DNA from: Phycisphaeraceae bacterium
GTDB lineage: Bacteria > Planctomycetota > Phycisphaerae > Phycisphaerales > Phycisphaeraceae
Direction of reading: 5' to 3'
Length of the DNA: 64,000 nucleotides
Assembly (NCBI GenBank): GCA_028277745.1
Contig: JANQFR010000079.1
Coordinates: 105,946-169,945 of the forward strand
A model generated the notes under the pieces. The model was given only the letters and a program-made list of their open reading frames with translations, searched no databases and had not been told where the DNA came from. Below, in pieces: positions 42,156 to 49,562 of the stretch; the stretch's first letter is position 1; every line of letters starts with the position of its first letter. The translations under genes and the position numbers were made by a program.

Positions 42156-43298
42156 TCAGGCCTGGGGCTGGGGCAGGTCGTCGCAGAAGTCGGCGAGCTC
42201 GGCGAGGCTGGGGCTGTGGGCGTTGCGGACGTAGAAGCCCGAGGTGGCGGTGCCGGTGCAGAGGCACTGCTCCAGGGACAGGCCGGCCAGGAGTCCGAGG
42301 CAGAAGCCGGCGTTGAAGTTGTCGCCGGCGCCGGTCGACAGCTTGGGCTTCTCGACAAACGGCCCGGCGAACTCGGCGGAGACGGCGCCGGCGTCGGTCA
42401 TGATCGCCCCGGCCGCGCCGCGGCGCGGGTGGACCACGACCGCGTGCACGCCCAGCGCGGCCCGCAGGTCGACCGCGGTGGACTGGATCGCATCCTCCGG
42501 CTCGCCGTGGATGGCGACGCCCATCACCGCCGCCACCTGCGACGCCTCCGACAGGTTGAAGCCCATCACCACGCGGGCGTGCCGGGCCAGCTTGGATGCG
42601 AGGTCCATCGCCTGCTTGATATCGTCGCGCGACCGCTTGGCGGGGTCGGCCAGGTCGATGAACACGTAAGCGTCCTTGTTGTGTGCGGCGGGCAACACCT
42701 CTTCGATCATCGCCTGCCAGATCGAGTTGAGCCGGGTCAGCATCGTCCAGTTCACCATGCCGATCAGCCGGGAGCGTTTCACGATCTGGACATAGGCGTC
42801 GCGGCCGAGTTGCTCGTCGATGCTCTGCTGGTTGACGTGGCGGAGCGAGGCGTGCTTGCCGAGCATGAGCTTGCCGTCGTCAAACTCGAGGGCGTCGGTG
42901 TAGCCCGGCTCGGCGATGGAGTGAACCTCGGCGCGGCCGGCGAATTCCTGGAACACCGGGTGAACGCTCGGCGACCCGAGGTTGCCGATGTAGGTCACGG
43001 GCAGCCCGGCGGCGGCGAAGGCGTTGGCCATGATCGGGCCGTTGCCGCCGAGCTTTTCGAGCGTGGTGACCAGCTCGAAGTTGGACGAGTGGCCGGCGGC
43101 GGCGACGATCTTGTGGCCGAACCGGTCGATCGTGGGGATCGGGTCGTAATGGTCGGCGTCGTGGCGTTTGTCGACGACCTGGATGATCGAATCGACAAAG
43201 CCGTCGAACCCGACGAGGACCGGGGCGGCGGCGATGTGGTCGGCGAAATCGCGGAGGCCGGCGGCGGCGGCCTGGGCGGTCTGGGCGCGGTGGGACAT
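42156..43298 (-). CDS. PfkB-family sugar kinase
   Basis: A 380-residue kinase of the ribokinase/PfkB family. The N-terminus VLVGFDGFVDSIIQVV binds the sugar, LGGNGPIMANAFAAAGLPVT is the first family signature, and STGAGDNFNAGFCLGLLAG is the second, containing the catalytic Asp. The sugar cannot be told. AAGGAG lies eight bases upstream of the ATG at 43298. It follows the FAD oxidoreductase by 62 bp on the same strand. Confidence 0.88.
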   Translation of the reverse strand: MSHRAQTAQAAAAGLRDFADHIAAAPVLVGFDGFVDSIIQVVDKRHDADHYDPIPTIDRFGHKIVAAAGHSSNFELVTTLEKLGGNGPIMANAFAAAGLPVTYIGNLGSPSVHPVFQEFAGRAEVHSIAEPGYTDALEFDDGKLMLGKHASLRHVNQQSIDEQLGRDAYVQIVKRSRLIGMVNWTMLTRLNSIWQAMIEEVLPAAHNKDAYVFIDLADPAKRSRDDIKQAMDLASKLARHARVVMGFNLSEASQVAAVMGVAIHGEPEDAIQSTAVDLRAALGVHAVVVHPRRGAAGAIMTDAGAVSAEFAGPFVEKPKLSTGAGDNFNAGFCLGLLAGLSLEQCLCTGTATSGFYVRNAHSPSLAELADFCDDLPQPQA

Positions 43299-43360
43299 CA
43301 AAACTGCTCCTTGCTCCGGGTCGGCACTTGGGAAAAAAGCCCGGCAAGGTTAGCAGATTT

Positions 43361-44758
43361 TCAGGCCTCCGCCCCGGCGGCGCGTCGATCCGCGATCTGC
43401 TCGTGAAGACGCTGTTGCGCCGGCTTGACGTCGGCGACGAAATCCAGCTCGTGCGGGAGCCGGCCCGAGCCCGCCGCGACCGCCGCGGCGACGCCCGCCG
43501 CCTCGCCCATGGCGACCGAGTTGCCCGTCACGCGGTAGGACGAGTGGGCCAGGAAATCGCCGCTGATGCACCGACCGGCCAGCAGCAGGCCATCGACGTC
43601 CGCCGCGACCAGCGCGGGGTAGGGGATGTCGTAGGGCTGGGTCTTTTTCTTGAGCTGGTGCGAGTGGTCGATGCCGGTGCCGGTGGCCTTGTTGGTCGAG
43701 TGGACGTCGATGCCGAACGTCACGCGGCAGACCGCGTCGTCGTGGCGGGCGCCGGCCAACATGTCGTCGATCGTCACGACATACCGGCCGCGGATGCGCC
43801 GCCCCTCGCGCACGCCGATCTGCGCCCCGGTCGCGACGATGGCGATGCCCGACCACGGCCCGCCCAGCAACCGCAGCGCGTCGATGTTGCGGTGGACCTC
43901 GGCCCGGGCGTGCAGGGTGGCGTCGGTGATCTGCTGGGCGTCGAGCGCGGACGGGCCGTACTCATGGTTGATCATCCATGCATAGAGCGTGGGCGTGATC
44001 TGGAAGATCGTCGGCCGGCCGTAGGAGGGGACGACGCCGGCGCGTTGGAACTCGGCCAGCAGCGCATCCTTGGGCTCGGCCCACGCGCGGCCGGTCCGCT
44101 CGAAACAATCCTGGACGGTGGGGTCGTCGGCGTCGATGCCGGTGATCAGCGCCATGAGCGTCATGGGCTGGGTCTCGCCGACGCGGTCGGGGCCGGACGC
44201 CCCGGGCCCGTCGGCGGGCCGGCCGACATCGAAGCCGCAGCCCGCCAGCGCCGCGAGGTCGCCGTCGCCGGTGCAGTCGATGAAGACCCCGGCGGCAAAC
44301 GCCTCACGGCCGGACTTGCTCTCGGTGATGCAGACGGCCAGGCGGTTGTCTGCGTCGCGCGCCGCGGCCACGACACGGGTGTGCAGGCGCACCTTCACGC
44401 CCGCCTCGACGCAGGCGTCTTCGAGCACGCGCTTCATCTGCTCGGTGTCGTAAGCGATCCCGCCCTGATCCAGCGGCCCGTGCCCGTCGACCGCATTGAG
44501 GCGGTCGAGGATCTCCTGCATGACGCCGTCCTTGTCGCCCGCGTCGAGCACCCACGACAGGAGGCCGGTGGTCCAGACGCCGCCGAGTTGGCCGTGCGTC
44601 TCGATCAGCCGGACCGACGCGCCCGCCCGCGCCGCCGCGACCGCCGCCGCCACCCCGGCCGGGCCCGCGCCCGCCACCACCACGTCGACGTGCTCCACGA
44701 CCGGCGTTTGCCGGGCGGGCTCCGCATGCATTTCATGACCGTCTGCTTGATCGTTCAT
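43361..44758 (-). CDS. FAD-dependent oxidoreductase (PF12831-like)
   Basis: A 465-residue flavoprotein. The dinucleotide-binding motif is VVVAGAGPAGVAAAVAAARA, followed by LGGVWTTGLLSW, which is typical of FAD-dependent oxidoreductases of the xanthan lyase/PF12831 type found in planctomycetes. FIDCTGDGDLAALAGC and LLAGRCISGDFLAHSSYR are the later FAD-contacting blocks. No signal peptide is seen. Together with the sugar kinase it may belong to a carbohydrate-use unit. Confidence 0.87.
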   Translation of the reverse strand: MNDQADGHEMHAEPARQTPVVEHVDVVVAGAGPAGVAAAVAAARAGASVRLIETHGQLGGVWTTGLLSWVLDAGDKDGVMQEILDRLNAVDGHGPLDQGGIAYDTEQMKRVLEDACVEAGVKVRLHTRVVAAARDADNRLAVCITESKSGREAFAAGVFIDCTGDGDLAALAGCGFDVGRPADGPGASGPDRVGETQPMTLMALITGIDADDPTVQDCFERTGRAWAEPKDALLAEFQRAGVVPSYGRPTIFQITPTLYAWMINHEYGPSALDAQQITDATLHARAEVHRNIDALRLLGGPWSGIAIVATGAQIGVREGRRIRGRYVVTIDDMLAGARHDDAVCRVTFGIDVHSTNKATGTGIDHSHQLKKKTQPYDIPYPALVAADVDGLLLAGRCISGDFLAHSSYRVTGNSVAMGEAAGVAAAVAAGSGRLPHELDFVADVKPAQQRLHEQIADRRAAGAEA

Positions 44759-44838
44759 CAAAGCATCTTACCACGGTCACCCCGGAAGCCCGGGGCTTGA
44801 GCCGGGGCTCGGTTGTCAGGGGGGGTACACTGTCGCCC

Positions 44839-46125
44839 ATGCCCGGGCAACGAAAATGGCCGATCTGGTGGGCGCCGTTCGCCGTGATGGTGCGGCCGAT
44901 CGCAACCGTCCGCTACACGGAACACGCCAGGCTCTGGCAGGCGTGGCTGGTCCACGCCGCGGGCATCGTGCTGTGGCTGGCGAGCCTCGCGGTCAGCGCG
45001 GTGGTCGCTGACTACTGGCATCGCGCAAACGCCTTGCCGTATATGTTTGAAGAGCTGCGCGAAATCGTTGAGGAGGCGGTCGGCTTCGCGCTCACGCCGC
45101 TGGGCGCGGCCATGGTCATCACCTGGGCGATCTGCATCGAGGCGGCGACGGTGATCACGGCGTGGGCCTGCATGGCCTGGACGGCACGGAACGAGCGGGT
45201 CAAGGACACCTTCGCCCGGTCGCTCAAGCGCGTGTGGCTGCTGACCGGCTTCAACGTCACGGCCGTTGTCGCCGGCTTCATCATCGGCGAAGCGGGCGAC
45301 GAATCACCCTCTTTCGGGGTCTTTCTGGCGGTCGTGTTCACCGCGATCACGCTGACCCTGCTTCTGCGGGCGATGGCCGTGGGACGCACGCAGCGCTGCA
45401 GCCGGTGGCCGGCGTCGTGCGAGGGCTGCGGCTACGCGCTGGTCGGGGTCAGGATGGACCAGGCGTGCCCGGAGTGCGGCCGGCCGGTGAGCGCCTCACT
45501 CGACGACGACGTGCGGCCCGGTTCCGCCTGGGACCGCGCAAGCAGAGGCGGGTGGCTGAAAACCACGGCGGACGCCCTGCTGCGCCCCACCGCCCTGGGC
45601 CAAACGCTGCGCGTCATGACCCTCACGAAGCGGCGGAACCAGGCGCTGGCCATCAACCTGGCGCTGATCTGGCTCGTGGGGCCGATTGGGATGATCACCA
45701 TCATGATCGCGGGGAGCATCATTTTCGACGGCTCGATCGATGACGATCTCGATATGTTCATGTTCGCCATCGGCGGGTCCTATGGCCTCGTGTATATGGG
45801 CCTGTGCCTGGCGGGCGTGCTGCTGGGCGGCTCGGTGGTCGGCTCCCTGGTCAGCTACCGTGCGGGCCGCAACCTGCTCCCGGCCGCCGGCCAGGCCGCG
45901 GTGTACGCCGCGCCGTGGTTCATCATCGGCGCCGCTGGCGTCATCGTGATGATCATCGCCATCATGTGGCTGGTGAAGGCGGGTGCGCTGGATTTTCTCG
46001 AAACTTCGCCATATCTCGGCATAGTGATGAGTGTGATTGGTTTCGGCCCGCCGCTGGCCATCGGCGGGGTGTACCTCTGGCTGGTCGGCCGCATCACCTG
46101 GGCCGCGCGATTCGCCAGCCGGTGA
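44839..46125 (+). CDS. Zinc-ribbon multi-pass membrane protein
   Basis: A 428-residue protein with two groups of membrane helices: a first group of four (for example AWLVHAAGIVLWLASLAVSA, TAVVAGFIIGEAG) and a second of about four or five (NLALIWLVGPIGMITIMIAG). Between them is a zinc ribbon (CEGCGYALVGVRMDQACPEC). The layout resembles YIP1-like membrane proteins with an inserted zinc finger. The ATG at 44839 is chosen over 44797. Function unknown. Confidence 0.8.
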   Translation: MPGQRKWPIWWAPFAVMVRPIATVRYTEHARLWQAWLVHAAGIVLWLASLAVSAVVADYWHRANALPYMFEELREIVEEAVGFALTPLGAAMVITWAICIEAATVITAWACMAWTARNERVKDTFARSLKRVWLLTGFNVTAVVAGFIIGEAGDESPSFGVFLAVVFTAITLTLLLRAMAVGRTQRCSRWPASCEGCGYALVGVRMDQACPECGRPVSASLDDDVRPGSAWDRASRGGWLKTTADALLRPTALGQTLRVMTLTKRRNQALAINLALIWLVGPIGMITIMIAGSIIFDGSIDDDLDMFMFAIGGSYGLVYMGLCLAGVLLGGSVVGSLVSYRAGRNLLPAAGQAAVYAAPWFIIGAAGVIVMIIAIMWLVKAGALDFLETSPYLGIVMSVIGFGPPLAIGGVYLWLVGRITWAARFASR

Positions 46126-46143
46126 TGGCGGGTGAACACACGC

Positions 46144-46168
46144 CAAGCCGCGCATGCGCGGCTCTGGT
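46144..46168. repeat. Palindromic repeat P5 (variant)
   Basis: AGCCGCGCATGCGCGGCT (46146-46163), then CTGG. The central C/G bases differ from P1-P4, but both arms changed together, so the palindrome is kept. Confidence 0.75.
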
Positions 46169-46183
46169 CACTGATCCGGTCGG

Positions 46184-47503
46184 TCAGGCGTTCAAGGTCG
46201 TCTCGGGCTGCGTCAGCATGGTGTAGGGGCCTTCAGGGATGACCGCAACGCGGCGGTCCGGGTGGTCGGCGACGTAGCGGTCAATGAAGGCCTGAACGCG
46301 GCGCTCGACCGGTCCGTCCCCCGGGCAGGGTGTGACCGCGATGCGTTGCTGGGTCGCCCGATCGAGCCCGTCGTTGGCGAAGACCAGCCCCTCGATGCCG
46401 ATGCGCTCGAGCACGCGGGTCTGCATCTGGTATTCCCACTGGTCCTTCTCGGTGACGCCGCTCTGGGCGATGTGGTCCAGGAACGCTTTCCAGTCGGAGC
46501 CGAAGCGGTCGAACAGCTTGACGTAGTCCGGCTCGCCGATCTCTTCACACGCCGAGAGCATCAGGAGCGTGGACCGGTCGTGCAGCGCGGGCAACGCCGT
46601 GCACATGCCCTTGACGGTCTGGTAGAAATTCTTGTCGAGGGGAAAACCGCCGGCGCAGGTGACGACCAGGTCGAACGGCTCGGTCACGTCGGCGCTGGTC
46701 CACTTCGCGACATCGCGGCAGCCGGCCAGGAACGCTTCCTCCATGTCGCCGGCGTAGATCCCGGCGGGCCGACGGTCGTGGGTGATGGCGACGTTCACCA
46801 GGAAATCGACCCCGACAATCCGGGCGACGCGCAGCGCCTCTTCGTGGCACGGGTTGCCCTCCAGCAGCCCCTCGACCGACCGCGGGTCGCCCATCGTCTT
46901 GTAGCCGTGGAACCGCTGGACGGTGTTGAGGTCCACCAGCCCGGGACACACCCCCTTGCGCCCGCCGGAGTAGCCGGCCATAAAGTGCGGCTCGATCAGG
47001 CCGGTCACGATCTTGAGGTCGGCCTCCAGGAAACGCGTATTCACCGATACGGGCGGGTCCTCGCTGACCGGCGTGACGCTGTCGAGGTCTTTGGCCTGGT
47101 GGTCGATCACCTCGACGCGCTGCTGGAGCGATCGCCCGAGCATGATGTCGCGCTCTTCCGCGGTGGACGGGCGGTGCATGCCGGTGGCGATGATGATGAC
47201 GCATGCCGCGTCGGGGACGCCGGCGGCGTTGAGCTCCTTCAGGATCGCGGTGACCAGCAACTCGTTGGGCACCGGCCGGGTGATGTCGCTGATCGTGATC
47301 GCCACGGTCTGCGGCCTCTTCCGCTGGGCGACCGCGCGCAGGCCGTCCCTGGCGATCGGCCGGGCCAGCATCCCGGCGCAGGCGGATTCGGGGTCGGGCA
47401 GGGCCGGGATCTCCGGGCCGATCAGCACGGCCGCGTCCGCGGGCATTTGGAGCCGAATCTTACCCTTGCCGTATCGAAGAGAGACCGTCTGCGTTTCACT
47501 CAT
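46184..47503 (-). CDS. larA: LarA-type nickel-dependent racemase/epimerase
   Basis: A 439-residue LarA family protein. ITISDITRPVPNELLVTAIL and IIATGMHRPSTAEERDIML are the N-terminal blocks. The cofactor-binding Lys lies in PHFMAGYSGGRKGVCPGL. Characterised members racemise lactate or other 2-hydroxy acids with a nickel-pincer cofactor; many homologues act on other substrates, so lactate is only a guess. The cofactor genes larB, larC and larE are not nearby. It follows the trpG/pabA gene by 10 bp. Confidence 0.88.
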   Translation of the reverse strand: MSETQTVSLRYGKGKIRLQMPADAAVLIGPEIPALPDPESACAGMLARPIARDGLRAVAQRKRPQTVAITISDITRPVPNELLVTAILKELNAAGVPDAACVIIIATGMHRPSTAEERDIMLGRSLQQRVEVIDHQAKDLDSVTPVSEDPPVSVNTRFLEADLKIVTGLIEPHFMAGYSGGRKGVCPGLVDLNTVQRFHGYKTMGDPRSVEGLLEGNPCHEEALRVARIVGVDFLVNVAITHDRRPAGIYAGDMEEAFLAGCRDVAKWTSADVTEPFDLVVTCAGGFPLDKNFYQTVKGMCTALPALHDRSTLLMLSACEEIGEPDYVKLFDRFGSDWKAFLDHIAQSGVTEKDQWEYQMQTRVLERIGIEGLVFANDGLDRATQQRIAVTPCPGDGPVERRVQAFIDRYVADHPDRRVAVIPEGPYTMLTQPETTLNA

Positions 47504-47513
47504 GAGAGTGATT

Positions 47514-48140
47514 TTACCCGATCGCCGGCGCCGGCAGCCCGAGGAAATTGGCCAGCATGATCGGCCCCTCGGTGGTCAGGAAGCTCTCGGGATGGAACTG
47601 CAGGCCCTCCAGCGGAGCGTCGCCGAACACGCCCCGCTTGGCGCGCAGCCCCATGATCTCGTCCTCATCGGTCCAGGCGGACACCTCGAAACGCTCGGCG
47701 TCAAAAGAATCCCTGCGCACCACGAGGCTGTGATAACGCGTCGCGATGAACGGGTTGGAAACCCCGGCGAACAGCCCTTGCCCGTCATGATGGATCGGAC
47801 TGGTTTTGCCGTGCATGATGCGGGTGTTGCGTTCGACGATCATCCCGAAGCGATGGCCGATCGACTGATGCCCGAGGCAGACGCCCAGCAGGGGGACCTT
47901 GCCGGCAAACGCCTCGATCACGTCGCAGGACACCCCCGCCTCGCGCGGCGTGCACGGCCCGGGCGAGATGATGACCCGGTCCGGCTTCATCGCCTCCGCC
48001 TCTGCCGCGGTGATCTTGTCGTTGCGCACCACCCGGATGTCCAGCGCGTCCGGGTCGTCGCCGCTGGCGACCAGCAACTCGCCGATCCGCTGGACGAGGT
48101 TGTACGTGAAGCTGTCGTAGTTGTCGATGAGGAGGACCAT
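47514..48140 (-). CDS. Glutamine amidotransferase subunit of anthranilate/aminodeoxychorismate synthase
   Basis: A 208-residue class I glutamine amidotransferase (TrpG/PabA). [20 protein letters not shown] is the family start, and the nucleophile Cys88 lies in [13 protein letters not shown]. His183 and Glu185 are in LQFHPESF. It supplies ammonia from glutamine for anthranilate or aminodeoxychorismate. The synthase subunit (TrpE/PabB) is not adjacent, so the pathway cannot be fixed. The gene lies between the small membrane protein and larA. Confidence 0.93.
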   Translation of the reverse strand: MVLLIDNYDSFTYNLVQRIGELLVASGDDPDALDIRVVRNDKITAAEAEAMKPDRVIISPGPCTPREAGVSCDVIEAFAGKVPLLGVCLGHQSIGHRFGMIVERNTRIMHGKTSPIHHDGQGLFAGVSNPFIATRYHSLVVRRDSFDAERFEVSAWTDEDEIMGLRAKRGVFGDAPLEGLQFHPESFLTTEGPIMLANFLGLPAPAIG

Positions 48141-48166
48141 CAGAGTCGACCTATGGTTGTCCGGGG

Positions 48167-48559
48167 TTACATCACGGATTTCATGAGGATAATCATCGGT
48201 AGGAAAAGCGCGACAATGACCACCGCGGCCGTGACGATGAGTAGTAGGGTTATACAGAAATCAATGATGATCCGAACCGCCGGGCTGGGGATCAAACACT
48301 CCTTGGCGATCAGGATCGCCGCGAAGGCGGCGCCCGCCGCGATGGACAGCCAGAACGGCGTCTGAACCACCATCACCGTTAAGACCGGCAACTCGGCGTC
48401 AAAGTCTTCGAAGACGGTCACGATGTAAGGGACCACAAACGCGTGAAACCCAGCCAGGACAATGACGCCCGCGATCGTTCCGCAGGTCAGGATCACAGAC
48501 ACCACGTTAAGGATCAAACGTCCGGGGTCCGCCTGCGAGGATGCCGCCTGTTGCGTCAT
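48167..48559 (-). CDS. Small membrane protein
   Basis: A 130-residue protein with three membrane helices: [38 protein letters not shown] and [20 protein letters not shown]. Helix-helix loop residues include [15 protein letters not shown], a pattern seen between the first two helices of type II secretion F-domain proteins, but the protein is too short for GspF. Function unknown. Its stop lies 26 bp before the trpG/pabA start. Confidence 0.65.
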   Translation of the reverse strand: MTQQAASSQADPGRLILNVVSVILTCGTIAGVIVLAGFHAFVVPYIVTVFEDFDAELPVLTVMVVQTPFWLSIAAGAAFAAILIAKECLIPSPAVRIIIDFCITLLLIVTAAVVIVALFLPMIILMKSVM

Positions 48560-48657
48560 TGGAGCAAAACCTCAAACCGTCGTGACACCCGTTCAAAGAA
48601 CCCGGTATTACTATAGCTCGTTCCGGCCGGATCGGCCCCGAAAAAAGGGCTTGGCGT

Positions 48658-49554
48658 TCAGAGCGTAATCAGCCGTGGTTGAGCGGCCGCATCGATGGCG
48701 GCGCTGTCGCGCAGAGGCCGCACCGTCCCGTTTTCGCGGCTGTCGCGCAGCATCTCGAAATCGAGGTCGCCGCAGACCATCATCTCGAGGCCCGGCTCCC
48801 CCTCGGCCAGCACGCCGTCGCGCGCAAACGGGAAGTCGCTCGGCGTCAGCAGCGACGCGACGCCGTAGTTCGGCGCCATTGCCAGGACCGGCGGCGGCGC
48901 CCCCATCGTGCAGGCGTGCGCCACGTAAAGCGTGTTTTCGACCGCACGGGCCTGGGCGCAATACCGCACCCGATAGAAGCCCTGGCGGTCGTTGGTGAAG
49001 CTGGGCACGAGCAGCAGCTCGCACCCCGCCCGCGCCGCGGCCCGCATCAGCTCGGGGAATTCCACGTCGTAACAGACCGCCACGGCGAACCGGCCGAAAT
49101 CCGCCTCGAACACGTGGAGCCCCTGCCGCGGGCGCATCCCCCAGTGCTCGGCCTCCCAACGCGTCAGGCACAGCTTGCCCTGGACGGCGTGTCCGCCGGT
49201 TGGGCCGAACACATGAGCGTCGTTGAACAGCCCGCCGTCGCCGGGGGCGACGGCGGGGATCGACCCGGCAGCGATATACAGGCCGTGCCGCGTGGCCAGA
49301 TCGGTCATCAGCTCGACAAACCGCGGGGTCAACTCGGCCACCCCCCGCAGCAGGTCGGCGACGGGCCGCGACGGGTCGCCCAGCGCTATCAGTTGAAGGG
49401 TGAAATACTCCGGGAACACCAGCACCCGGCAGCCGTTCTCCGCGGCCGCACGGGCCTGGTCGGCCGTCTGGCGGGCGAATTGCTCCCATCGCTCGATCGG
49501 ATGCAGCATGTACTGCAGCACGGCGACGCGGACACGTTGGGGAGGCGTCGGCAT
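48658..49554 (-). CDS. Nitrilase-superfamily carbon-nitrogen hydrolase
   Basis: A 298-residue amidohydrolase. The catalytic triad fits Glu49 (VLVFPEYF), Lys127 (VQGKLCLT) and Cys161 (AVAVCYDVEFPE). These hydrolases cleave amides or nitriles; the substrate is unknown. The ATG at 49554 is eight bases after the leuS stop, so the gene is coupled to leuS. Longer frames reach into leuS. Confidence 0.9.
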   Translation of the reverse strand: MPTPPQRVRVAVLQYMLHPIERWEQFARQTADQARAAAENGCRVLVFPEYFTLQLIALGDPSRPVADLLRGVAELTPRFVELMTDLATRHGLYIAAGSIPAVAPGDGGLFNDAHVFGPTGGHAVQGKLCLTRWEAEHWGMRPRQGLHVFEADFGRFAVAVCYDVEFPELMRAAARAGCELLLVPSFTNDRQGFYRVRYCAQARAVENTLYVAHACTMGAPPPVLAMAPNYGVASLLTPSDFPFARDGVLAEGEPGLEMMVCGDLDFEMLRDSRENGTVRPLRDSAAIDAAAQPRLITL

Positions 49555-49562
49555 GGCGGGGC

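Noticed and set aside
44839..46125. Zinc-ribbon membrane protein as part of the LarA operon
   Set aside because: It runs in the opposite direction and converges on larA with palindrome P5 between them.
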